From Dichomitus squalens LYAD-421 SS1 (Eukaryota; Basidiomycota; Agaricomycetes; Polyporales; Polyporaceae): a stretch of 64,000 nt of DNA. This document shows, piece by piece, positions 46,709-56,164 of this stretch. Location of the stretch: the NCBI RefSeq assembly GCF_000275845.1, contig NW_006766923.1, forward strand, positions 53,967 to 117,966, read 5' to 3'. A model generated the notes under the pieces. It was not told where the DNA came from. It saw nothing but the letters and a program-made list of their open reading frames with translations, and made no database searches. The position numbers and the translations under genes are program-made. Within the stretch, counting starts at the first letter, position 1; each line of letters starts with the position of its first letter.

Positions 46709-46921
46709 ATGGATCCCCGAGGCGCCGAAGAAGACATCGAGGCGCACCCCAGCGGTTGGGGAGCCCTCTTCGACGACGACGACGACGACGACGCCGACTA
46801 TGCGCCATCCGACTGCGACACATTGTGGCTAATACTGAACATTGACAGCGGGCTGCCACATCGGGCACCAAGGGCGCACTCCGACTTTTTCGGACTGCCC
46901 CGACTGGGCGTCGGGATGTGA
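46709..46921 (+). CDS. 70-codon frame inside the Mutator-like element
   Basis: MDPRGAEEDIEAHPSGWG followed by a run of seven Asp, then ADYAPSDCD. The acidic run comes from GAC repeats. It might be a leftover N-terminus of a longer element protein, but nothing supports expression. Confidence 0.15.
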   Translation: MDPRGAEEDIEAHPSGWGALFDDDDDDDADYAPSDCDTLWLILNIDSGLPHRAPRAHSDFFGLPRLGVGM

Positions 46922-47034
46922 CGCGTGTCACCGATGGGGGAGTAACGGGGGTGATGCCACCAGACGTTCGAGTGTCCGGATACCTCCGATTTTTCGTATC
47001 CGCTTCACACTCCGAACGTCTGGTCACGAGACTA

Positions 47035-47043
47035 CTCTTCTAC
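47035..47043 (+). repeat. Right 9-bp target-site duplication of the Mutator-like element
   Basis: CTCTTCTAC, identical to 46180-46188. Confidence 0.75.
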
Positions 47044-47275
47044 TAGTACTTACTCTGACGATCGATCTTGCATAACAGCAAAAATGGGGCCGTTTCGACA
47101 CGCGTTGTCTACCAGCGCGTGGATTGTGTTGGCATGGAAGAGCGACATGGGCGAGGCCGCCGATACTCAGTGAGTGCCCGCGTATATAACCCACGATTTG
47201 ACTTGTACGTGGCTCCAGCCGAGAACGCTTTCCACACCTGACACGACTGCGGCAGGACTCAGCGACACGTCTACA

Positions 47276-49626
47276 ATGGCTACGCTCACCTACACGCCAG
47301 TTGATGACATACCCAAGGTGATGGTGATTTCAGCGCAGGCATGTCGCTCACATAACTCATCTCGAGATTCAGGTTCACGCTCGTGCGCGTGCGGCGTTCG
47401 AGAGTGGGAAGACGAAGTCTGTCGCTTTCCGCAAAGAGCAGATTGCCCAGGTGGGGTACCTGCTGAAGGACAACGAACTGTGCCTGAAGGAGGCTCTCAA
47501 GCAAGATCTTGGGCGACCGCATCTCGAGACGGAGTTGTATGTCCCTTTTTTGCGGTCAACTCTCACCTCAGCGACCATCTCTCTAACGCAGTCGCTGCTC
47601 TGACAGCTTAGACTTGTCCCCTGTCTACATTGACGTGGCGAAAGCATACAATTCCGTCGAAAGATGGGCCGCGGAACAGAAGGCCGAGTTCGACCTCAGC
47701 TTCTGGGCGATGGGCCCCAAGTATCGACATGAACCGAAAGGCGTCGTGCTCATCATCGCGCCCTTCAATGGGCCCGTCGTCCTGACCATGTCTCCTATCG
47801 TAAGTGGACGGTATTGAAGCCATTAGCATGAGCATAACGTGGCGCACCACTTGATACATGTCCTTGTTGCGAACTATAGGTTGGCGCAATCGCGGCAGGG
47901 TGCGCCATGGTGCTGAAGCCATCGGAACAGACTCCGGCGACGAGTGCGCTCTTTGCGGAGCTTTTCCCGAAATACCTCGACCCTGAGCTGTACCACGTCG
48001 TGAACGGCGGGGTACCCGAAACCACCAAGGTGCGTGCCATCATTTCTGACACTACCAGCTTTCACTGAACAACGTACGCTAGATTCTCGAGCTTCGATGG
48101 GATCATAGTGCGTTTTGCCAGTCATTGTCCACTGATTCGTCTGCCGGCTGATCATTCGGGTTTAGTTATGTACACGGGTAACGCTCGCATTGCTCGCATC
48201 GTCGCTGCAGCAGCCGCCAAGCATCTCACCCCATTGACCCTCGAGGTACGCCTCGTTCAGCTGTTGACGGTATCTGACTCATCCAGATGTCGTTCTAGCT
48301 TGGCGGTACGATAAGCTGGTTCCTTAAAAGTATACATGGCGTTTCATTGCGGATGTTTGACTGCAGGGAAGAACCCTGTTGTCCTCGATTCAAAGTCCGA
48401 TATCAAGCTTGCCGCGAAACGCGTGTTCTGGGGTCGCTGCCTCAACTCCGGTCAAGTCTGCGTTTGCCCCGAGTACGTCCTAGTGCCTGAGCACCTGCAA
48501 GACGCGTTTGTAGACGCCGTGAAGGATGTGTACGACGAATCTGTCTCGTACCAAACAATCTGCTCCGGCTAAAGTATATTGCCTGCTAGGTACCAACAGT
48601 TCTATCCTGACGGACCGGAAAACTCAGACTCTCTCGGACGCATCGTCGGGGAGTCGCACGTGCAGCGTATCAAGAACTTGCTCGACAATACGAAGGGGAA
48701 GATTGTGTTCGGAGGTCAGGTCGATGTCTCGAAGAGATATGTTGCGCCGACCCTAGTTCGGGACGTCTCCGGAGACGACTCGCTGATGAGCGAGTAAGTC
48801 CCAAGCTTGCTCATCTCTAGATCCTGAACTGACTGTTTCCGCGCCGCAGAGAGATTTTTGGCCCCGTCCTGGTTGTCATTCCTGTGAAGGACACCGATGA
48901 GGCAATTCGCTTCATCAACAGCAGAGATGATCCACTCGTGGTATACGTGTTCTCACAGGATAAGGCCTTCCAGAGCAAGGGTGAGTCCAGGGCCTCATTT
49001 GTAATGTCGGGTACGAACAAACTTCTCAGTGTTCAACAACACGAAGAGCGGTTCGGCGGTCGCGAACGACACAATGATCATTGTCCGAGGTATGTGTTAC
49101 TTGCTCAAGTCTGCAGACAATGACGCTCAGCGCGGGATCTGCAGTTCCCGGCCTCCCTATGGGTGGTGTTGGTGCGAGTGGATGTAAGTAGCTTTGTGAT
49201 TAGACCCGCTCCGCCCGTAGCGCTGACCTGTCGTCGTGGCAGACGGGTATTACACAGGAAGGGACATGTTCGAGCAATTCACGCATAAGCGTGCATTCAT
49301 TGACAACCCGAGCTGGTAAGCTTCCACTGCCACGTCATCGCAGACAGCAGCTCACGCCACGGCCTAATCTAGGGTTGATACGCTCGGTTTCGGATGCAGG
49401 TATCCCCCCTACAAGGTGCGCCCATCTCACCTTCCCAGAGCTGTATTGCGCGCTAAGCCACGATCATTAGTCGCTCGGTCCGCTCAACGCCCTATTACCG
49501 TCGCTCCCTCCCCGTCCTGGGAAGAATAACGGGCCACGAAGGTGGGCGTTATGGATGTCCGCCGCGCTCGTTGGCGCAGCTTGTGTCCTGCTAACACGCC
49601 AGGACGATCTCAATCGACTGTTGTAG
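47276..49626 (+). CDS. Fatty-aldehyde-type aldehyde dehydrogenase (ALDH3-like), C-terminally membrane-anchored
   Basis: NAD(P)-dependent oxidation of medium/long-chain aldehydes at a membrane is the likely role. The start ATG 47276 gives MATLTYTPVDDIPK; about 510 aa after removing roughly a dozen introns. Motifs in order: YLLKDNELCLKEALKQDLGRP, GVVLIIAPFNGPV, GCAMVLKPSEQTPATS, FDH-like ELRWDHIMYTGN, LTLELGGKNPVVLD (catalytic Glu), LNSGQVCVCPEYVLVP (catalytic Cys), EEIFGPVLVV, LPMGGVGASGYGYYTG, FTHKRAF. A 7-nt exon at 48299-48305 (CTTGGCG) supplies Leu-Gly and part of the next Gly of the ELGGK motif. The tail has a hydrophobic segment (ALWMSAALVGAACVLL) near the C-terminus, as in ER- or peroxisome-anchored fatty aldehyde dehydrogenases. 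A Mutator-like element sits in its upstream region. Confidence 0.92.
48299..48305 (+). other. 7-nt micro-exon of the aldehyde dehydrogenase gene
   Basis: CTTGGCG is bounded by TTCTAG before and GTACGA after. Inserting it restores the invariant LELGGKNP across introns of 53 and 61 nt; skipping it shifts the frame. Confidence 0.85.
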
Positions 49627-50171
49627 TTGGTGCTTATTCAAGAGCCGCTTGTGAACATCTAGTCATCCTTCTGTACTGGTCGTGCTGTTGTATGACATGC
49701 TTGCATTGAGCTTCGTGAACGAGATCGGCCTTTTTTGACCGTGGCGAAATATGGCGTCGCGAGCCTGATCTGGACCACACGCGTCGCTGGGAACAGTACA
49801 TGCTTCGCCGAAAACGCGGTCCGACTGGATCCGCAGCATCGTGGCCGTAGGGTGGTGAAAAGGTATGTGGCAACTTGCCCGTTGCACAGGCAAGTGATGA
49901 TGCCCCCATGTTGTACGTTCTCGTTTCATCGCTCTTCCTGTTACATGCTCATCGCTATCGACTCTAGAGATTTAGATTGAAATCCTCAATCGACGCTACT
50001 TCTGCTGAATGCCCGCGTCGCTAGCTGGTAACAATGATCCTCGATATTCATATCCCCTCCGACTGCGAGAGACGCGCACATATACGACAGTTTGACGGTA
50101 ACCAGGGTGCGTCTCCTAATCATCCCAATATTAATGTCTTGTCTGCTAATCGCGACAATATCCTAGACTTA
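49627..50171. other. Spacer between aldehyde dehydrogenase and surface protein E
   Basis: No gene recognised. An in-frame ATG at 50034 could extend surface protein E by 46 residues, but that stretch is polar and would bury the signal peptide. Confidence 0.4.
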
Positions 50172-51098
50172 ATGGCCACATGCAGAGCACGACCTCGGAA
50201 GCATCATCACGAATCCATACGACGTCTGAAAATCACCTTCGACTGCCTCACGTCCATCCTGTCCGTCATTTCCCTCATACCAGTAGCCCAAGCGGCGGCC
50301 CCAAACAACGCGCTCCAGCTATTCCCACTCCTTCAAGCCTTCCAGTGTCAGGATCTATTCATTTCCTGGCAAGGCGGGATCCCAGACTATGGCCTTACGG
50401 TCATCAGCGACCACGTAGAGGAGTTTTCAGGCATATCTGGGACGACATTCCAGTGGCTGGTGGATGCTCCCTTGGGTACCACCGCGACCATATCGCTTAA
50501 GGACAGCACTGGCTCTAGTACCGACAGTCCGCTATTTCAAGTAGTTGACGGCCCTGGTTCCAGCAACAGTTGCTTGCCGCTCTCGTCTCCGACCACTTCT
50601 AGCTCTACCTCCACTTTCCCCTCTGCTTCGTCTCCGTTGATCACTGTGACTGTGGTAGAGAGCACTCCTACCTTGCTCTCCGGTGGACCTTCGCATCCCT
50701 CGCTTCCCGCTGGTGCGATCGCCGACATCGCGTTGGAGGCTGCACTATTGTCGCTTGCTATTGTCGGGCTGCTGATCGCATTCATACTTCATTGGAAGGA
50801 ACGTGCGCGGGACGTAAGGGATGGAGCTGCAGCAGGTACGCGATATGTCTCGGATCAGGCCCAGCGCGTCCTTTTGACTTGGAGTATTGTTATAGACTGG
50901 CTCGAATCTCCCCGCCCGCTCACGCCGAATCCTTGGAGTATGAGCCAGTCCACGGCCGCAGCGTCCATCGCCCCCCAAGTTAGCCTAAGGCGTATCCAGG
51001 AGTTGCGTGACGGCACCCTCAGGCGGGGTACAACCACTGGCATGCAGAGCGTTGCTAGTCACCGCCACCATTCAGTCGTCGACACTGGCGCCAAGTGA
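50172..51098 (+). CDS. Surface protein E: Kre9/Knh1-like ectodomain, one membrane helix, no PPxY tail
   Basis: Start chosen at ATG 50172 (MATCRARPRKHHHESIRRLK), a basic stretch followed by a hydrophobic signal (LTSILSVISLIPVAQA). The ectodomain has the pattern seen in proteins F and G: FQCQDLFISWQGGIPDYGLTV, FQWLVDAPLGTTATISLKDSTG, then a single late Cys (SNSCLP) before a Ser/Thr stalk. This resembles the small beta-sandwich of Ser-Thr-rich GPI-anchored and Kre9/Knh1 cell-wall proteins. A helix (LEAALLSLAIVGLLIAFIL) follows. The cytoplasmic part lacks DGGVRLAGG and PPxY and stops at 51098. Remnants of a longer tail lie downstream, so this copy appears truncated. Confidence 0.7.
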   Translation: MATCRARPRKHHHESIRRLKITFDCLTSILSVISLIPVAQAAAPNNALQLFPLLQAFQCQDLFISWQGGIPDYGLTVISDHVEEFSGISGTTFQWLVDAPLGTTATISLKDSTGSSTDSPLFQVVDGPGSSNSCLPLSSPTTSSSTSTFPSASSPLITVTVVESTPTLLSGGPSHPSLPAGAIADIALEAALLSLAIVGLLIAFILHWKERARDVRDGAAAGTRYVSDQAQRVLLTWSIVIDWLESPRPLTPNPWSMSQSTAAASIAPQVSLRRIQELRDGTLRRGTTTGMQSVASHRHHSVVDTGAK

Positions 51099-51180
51099 GG
51101 CAACGGTCTTGTACACATTGCCTACTCTTGGTGATGGATCCTCCCCTCCCTCTGTTCGATTTGATGCCCAGAGGGAGAGG

Positions 51181-51345
51181 TGATGGAGGGACCTGCCTCA
51201 GTCAAATCTCTACGTGACGCGTTGGAACCTGCCCTATCTGATATAGAAGCAGACATCGCGAGTAGGCCCTCCTGTGAACGACGGTTGGCGGACTTGAGTG
51301 GGAAACCGTCTCAAACAACACGTAGTAGCGCGAACAGAGCCTTGT
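51181..51345 (+). pseudogene. Possible tail remnant of surface protein E
   Basis: The frame SLRDALEPALSDIEADIA resembles STREALLSAQSDIEKL in the tail of protein D. It is out of reach of protein E because of the stop at 51098 unless an unseen intron joins them. Confidence 0.35.
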
Positions 51346-51707
51346 GAGATAGCTTGATGTATTCCCGCTGGACGACGGACTCCGTCATGGAGCTTGGCAC
51401 ATGTTTGAGTACGAATGTTTGATATGCCCCTCTTCAGCCTGGTTATTACTAGCTCTGATTGTGCTCTGATTATGTTGAGATGTCGCTGCCGAGGGCTAGT
51501 ACTATACCTTGCGTTTAGGATACATCGGAGAGTCGATTGTAGCCTGACTGCATCAAGGGTGATCAAACGGAAGAACAGCGACGTTAGGATCGTTTCCAGA
51601 CGTAACTATCATAGCTAAGAGATTCTTGAAGAATAGGTCAATATACAGCACGACATGGGTAATATCGTAGAAAACAACCAATGGAGTCTTGAGAATGTAA
51701 GCGGACC
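51346..51707. other. Spacer, no gene recognised
   Basis: Convergent region between surface proteins E and F. Confidence 0.35.
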
Positions 51708-53108
51708 TCATACTACCGAATACGGAGGGGGGAGCCCGGACCCTCCTTGGTTCACGTCTCGTTGTTCTACAACCGCATCGACCATCTGCCCGCCACTTGC
51801 ATCGTCACCCTCGGAGATAGGTTCAGGACCACCGAGCAAGCGCACGCCCGCATCCGTCTCTTGCCGGGGTGTCCTTGGTGATCGGGGCGTCCTCGGACTG
51901 CCCACGCTGCTCGCCAGAGTACTCGTATCGCGATCGCGACCTGTGTCGCGGTCTCCCGAAGAGCTGGAGGGAGCTGTGGAAAGCCCGAGACTCGCTGTGT
52001 GCGCTCGCAGGGGAGCCGTGGAGGCATCGGTGCTCGCATATGACATCGTAGACGTATCCGAGGTGTTGTGCGTGTGCAAGGGTCTTTTTGCCTTGCGAGT
52101 CTGAGATTGCCCATCCGAAAGAGACGTCGTGGACTGATGTGGGAGAGGAGGGACGGGATAAGGGCTATGAGGTACGCTGATCTCGCCGCGATCCGTGCTG
52201 GGGCTCGAGGGTCCCGAAACGATCACGGAGTCTGTAGGTGAGGGAGGCTTGAACGGGTCCACGACGTTAGCCAGTCCGTTCATGATGCCGTCGTACGTCA
52301 TGGCAGGGAGGAGATCGCGCTGCTGCATAGCGAGCGTCGGGGCCCCATTGGCGAACGTTGGTGACAATACGGATCTGTCGATGTCGAAGTCATGAGTGCG
52401 GGGCCTGATGCGTCGCGCAGCGCGCTTGAACCACGAAGTGCGAGCAGATTCAGGAAAAACACCGCTTGAGCTGGACGAAGGTGAGGGTGTGTGTATCCCG
52501 GATCTGCGGCGACGGAGTCGGCGCGTGAGGATGCACCAGACCGCCAGCGCAGTGACGATAACTGCGATTGCCCCAACTCCGATGGCGATCCCTACGATAG
52601 GGCCTACACTCAGTCCTGTCCGCGAAACGGCGGCGAGTGTGCTGCTTTGTGAAGGTGAGCTAGTCGCAGAAACGGAGACGACTAGAGATGATGGACCTCC
52701 GATGCTAGTGGTCGGGTCACCTAACGCGGTGGAAGAAGAGCTGATGCAGCTGTTATCGGCCCCTGGTAGGACCTGCACAGATGGAATCCCGCCCGCGTCC
52801 CCGGCTGCGTCTTTGATGTCGAACATCAGGTTGCTACCCGCGGTGAAGTTGACTGTCCAGAGAAGCATCGATGCATTCAAGTTCATGTAAGCCTGAACGA
52901 GACTAGGGTCTTCGTTCCCGTCGGGTTTGAGTGGACCTATTTTGAGCGTGAATGGGGGGCTGCCGCCTGTCCATGTAAGAGTCGTATGGGCACATTGCGT
53001 GAAATTTGTTTGCTGGAGGAGTATGGATTCGGCGCTGACAACAGGTGCAAAGGACAGACTGAAAAGCACAAGCCCGACCGTGTATGCTATAGAGAACAGC
53101 TTCAACAT
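51708..53108 (-). CDS. Surface protein F: Kre9/Knh1-like ectodomain with PPPY tail
   Basis: An intronless frame ending at 51708. I start at ATG 53108 (MLKLFSIAYTVGLVLFSLSF), which gives a textbook signal peptide ending VVSA|ES; an upstream extension has no support. 466 aa. The ectodomain (TQCAHTTLTWTGGSPPFTLKI, MLLWTVNFTAGSNLMFDIKD, DNSCISSSS) matches E and G. A Ser/Thr stalk precedes the membrane helix at about residues 167-195 (IVGIAIGVGAIAVIVTALAV), then RRLRRRR. The long tail (about 270 aa) contains FPESARTSWFKRAARRIRP, many Ser/Pro, ETDAGVRLLGG and the end LPPPYSVV. The combination suggests a cell-wall-facing sensor or adhesin whose level is set by WW-domain partners; that role is inference. 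Confidence 0.85.
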   Translation of the reverse strand: MLKLFSIAYTVGLVLFSLSFAPVVSAESILLQQTNFTQCAHTTLTWTGGSPPFTLKIGPLKPDGNEDPSLVQAYMNLNASMLLWTVNFTAGSNLMFDIKDAAGDAGGIPSVQVLPGADNSCISSSSTALGDPTTSIGGPSSLVVSVSATSSPSQSSTLAAVSRTGLSVGPIVGIAIGVGAIAVIVTALAVWCILTRRLRRRRSGIHTPSPSSSSSGVFPESARTSWFKRAARRIRPRTHDFDIDRSVLSPTFANGAPTLAMQQRDLLPAMTYDGIMNGLANVVDPFKPPSPTDSVIVSGPSSPSTDRGEISVPHSPYPVPPLPHQSTTSLSDGQSQTRKAKRPLHTHNTSDTSTMSYASTDASTAPLRAHTASLGLSTAPSSSSGDRDTGRDRDTSTLASSVGSPRTPRSPRTPRQETDAGVRLLGGPEPISEGDDASGGQMVDAVVEQRDVNQGGSGLPPPYSVV

Positions 53109-53844
53109 GCTGTTCCTGACACTGCCTGTCATACGACGTAGTGCATGCTGGGTAACGTCGTAGACATTGTCCGTTGACGTCACCGAGTGCCTGAGCATCC
53201 GGGGATCTGTAGGGAAGTCAGTCAAATTCTGTGCATCGCGAAGAATCAACGCTTTCACCAATGCATAATGTCATGGCAACGCCGTTCCTAGATAAGTTCG
53301 ACGTTATTCGGGACACGATGGATGGTGCGCTGTTGAACGACACGTCAAAGATATAAGGCGAGGCGACCTGATCGGTACGGCGATAAGCAGGGATGGAGTA
53401 CATTAAGGCAACGTTGTAGTGTAGCGTTGTCGTAAGAGCAGTATTTCTGCACGTAAATTAGAAGTGGCGGGGTAGGAGAGGTGTAGGAGGGTGGCGAGGT
53501 GCAGGCGAGGTAAACAGCGTCAGAAGGAGGGCGAGATGGAAGGGGCTGGGGTCAGCTTTTAGAGTTCGTCCCAAAAGTTCACTGTCACTTCATGTTTCCG
53601 AAAGCACCCACAAAGCGCACGCCAGGCGATCCGAGTCCACCGGGCTGTTCCAGCCCAGTTTCCCAGTCTCGAGAAGTTTGCGGTCAGCTGCACTGGCGTG
53701 TTGGCACGCGCGCGTCTGATAACTGGTCTGTATGGAGGTGAAGATGAATGCATGAACTACCGCTAACCAGAAGAGTCCATCTACAAATTTGACGAAGCGA
53801 TCCAGACGCGGGAGATCAAGACATATGTAGCCTGTACATGCACA
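53109..53844. other. Spacer upstream of surface protein F
   Basis: Contains a G-rich, purine-skewed stretch (53460-53560). No gene recognised. Confidence 0.4.
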
Positions 53845-54195
53845 CAGTCGTTTGCATATCAAACTGCAGTCGACGCGCGCGCCGCGGGGCTGTTTGCCCG
53901 TGTTTGCAACGCTGTGAGCGAGCGTCTCTCTGCCTGTTTGGGACCGGCCTCTGTCAACCCATTGTGGCCATCAAGTACAAAAAGCATCTCCTGCATTGAA
54001 AGCCAACAAGGCATTGCTAGGGGCCATATTGTATGTAATATCAACCCGCTACGACATTTTTGAGGGATTTTATCTGTTTTCATTGAGGGTGCACCCACCG
54101 AAGTGGCAGTCCTAGCCGGTACCCGACGGCGGAGCAAACACGAACAAACAGGCTCGACGCGCGCAAGACACTGCAGTTTGATATGCAAACGACTG
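53845..54195. mobile_element. Tc1/mariner-like MITE, 351 bp
   Basis: The outermost 26 bp are a perfect inverted repeat starting CAGTCGTTTGCATATCAAAC, with weaker similarity (CTGTTTG, GTGTTTGC) further in. The right flank is TA; the left flank is CA, so one copy of the expected TA duplication has mutated. The terminal pattern CAGT-TTTGCA-TGCAGT-GCGCG-TGTTTG and the length match the nested MITE at 46256-46605. Confidence 0.75.
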
Positions 54196-55235
54196 TAAAT
54201 TATTGAGACCAGTGGCTCGAGAGCAGGGAGGCGCGGCAATACCGGTAGCCGGATTGCCGGACCCGGGATCTGAGAAATGGAAACGATCTAGACTCAACAG
54301 TCTCAAACGCTTCCTATGTTATGCTGTTGGCCGGCTCTCCCTTCTCACCGCGATACAGATACTGGAAGCATTGCGAACAAGTACATGCTGTCCATACAAT
54401 GCTTGCAAAAATTAAGCAAGCTCCTATACAGCAGCCTGAAAGTCTGAAGGAACACAGCTTAGTACGTCGGTCAACTTGTACTCGCGCGTTGTTGCTTAGG
54501 CTCACACGAGCTCCTGTCCAGGATATTGATACTTAGACGCATCCACAGTTCTGGATTCAAGGTGCAGCCAGCCTAAACCAGTCTGCATGTGGGTGCCCAC
54601 ACTTCAATTAGAGATGAGTATAGCCGGCGGCATGACATCGAGCACCGCTTGTCCTCTTACGTACAGGAGGATAGTACCGTCCATGGCGACGTCGCCTCAC
54701 CACTCACTCAAGCACGCCAATTCCTAAGTCACACCTCCCAGTCCACGAGTCCTCCCCTCATAAAGAATTCTACACAGTGAAAGGAAGTCATATTTGTCGA
54801 TGGTGAGCACTTGTACTTCCGTATTCCCTACAGCATCTCCTGACCTCTGCACTCCGCTATCATATGTTTGAAGGGATCACATCGAGATGTCCGCTCATTT
54901 AACTTCAGTCAGTTGACGTGTATAAGATGGAAGCGCATTAGCCGCGCCAAACTCCTCAATGTACATAGTAGGTACATAGTCATTCTAGCGTATCTTTCGG
55001 GCTGCGTCCCCGGTGAGCTCATCATTATGCTGCATCTTGCGATGATCAAGTGCTCATCATAATATGATGTCAAACAATCACATCGTTTGAGAACAGTGGA
55101 TGGTATTCATCTACACAACAAAGAAGTGGATCAAAGTCTCCGAGTCGCACTTTGTCAAATTTTGTCAGTCTACTCGGTGACGACTGAGTAGCCTCGTCAG
55201 TACAAGCCTGGTCAGGAATCCTCAAAATGACACTT
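54196..55235. other. 1-kb region without a recognised gene
   Basis: Short frames only. Confidence 0.4.
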
Positions 55236-55560
55236 CTACGTACCTGTGGCGCTCGTCGGGGATGACGGCGTTCTTGTAGGCTCCACGCTTTCCTGGACTG
55301 GAATCAGCAAAATGAGTAACATGTTGCCTCCATAAGCCTCGACCCCAGCAGCTTGTTTGATCTCAGTAGGGTCTTGGTCTTCGAGGGTCACGGGAAATGG
55401 CCCCATTTCTCTCCGCGACGCTCTCATCGCACTGGGACTGTGTTGTCACTTGCATATCAACCGCTCCGAATTCGCAACGTGGGTCCTCTAGCATGGCCCA
55501 TAGCCGCAGGCACACATTTGGTCTCAATAGCTTCGAACTAGAATGGAAACCATCATTCAC
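55236..55560 (-). pseudogene. Relic of a Kre9-like surface protein (E/F/G family)
   Basis: Minus-strand pieces in two frames give VTTQSQCDESV and then MGPFPVTLEDQDPTEIKQ, YGGNMLLILLIPVQE and TRTPSSPTSATG. These line up with TQCAHTTLTW, SPPFTLKIGPLKP, ASMLLWTVNFTAG and a Ser/Thr stalk in protein F. A frameshift separates the first two pieces, and no membrane helix or tail follows. Confidence 0.4.
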
Positions 55561-56164
55561 TGTCTCATCTCAATACTCTGTGGTATATTACGATGCTCTC
55601 CTCACGACGTAAGCTCTCCTTCAGGCCTGTAATACTGTTTTCTGCGACTGAAGAACTCGATATGAATATGGAGGGTGAACGTACGAAAGGAGATCAGAAA
55701 TAGGAGGTCCGAGCCGGAGACGTCTATGGGGCCCCACGCTCTTCGTCCCGTCAGCGGATTCGGTAATGGAGCTCCTCGCAATTCATATCGAGGTAAGCAA
55801 GGATAGCTAAGGCAGTTATCGGAGGCGTTTTTGAACCCCCTCTACTCTCACGATCTGCAAAGAGAGGCCGCAATTGAGGTCGACTTTGCTTGCGCGACGC
55901 CGGTGTGTAGTGTAATTTCCTTCTAGAATATAGTCGTTGCTTGGTGGCACTATCTGTAGGGCATCGGAGTCGAATCAAGACCTAGAAGCGTGATGCGGAA
56001 ACATTCCTCGTGACTGTTTAACAAAAAGGTAGACGGTACCACATTTGAAGGATTACAGAATGCACGTGAGAGGGCCCATGACGTCTTCATATCATGACAG
56101 GGAAAAGACTACAACTAATAACCAAAACGAGGACATCACGGCATGCCATTTAGGGGGAATTACC
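55561..56164. other. Spacer, no gene recognised
   Basis: Lies 3' of surface protein G. Confidence 0.35.

Larger units (their letters stand above)
46189..47034. mobile_element. Non-autonomous Mutator-like element with ~115-bp TIRs
   Basis: The ends read TAGTCTCGTGACCAGACG inward from both sides and are flanked by a 9-bp direct repeat, the size typical of Mutator-like elements. The right TIR (about 46919-47034) aligns with the left one only after removing the nested 350-bp element at 46256-46605. Each TIR is itself a hairpin: CCAGACGTTCG near its outer end pairs with CGAACGTCTGG further in. Total length 846 bp, or about 494 bp without the insertion. No transposase is recognisable. It ends about 240 bp upstream of the aldehyde dehydrogenase start. 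Confidence 0.78.
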
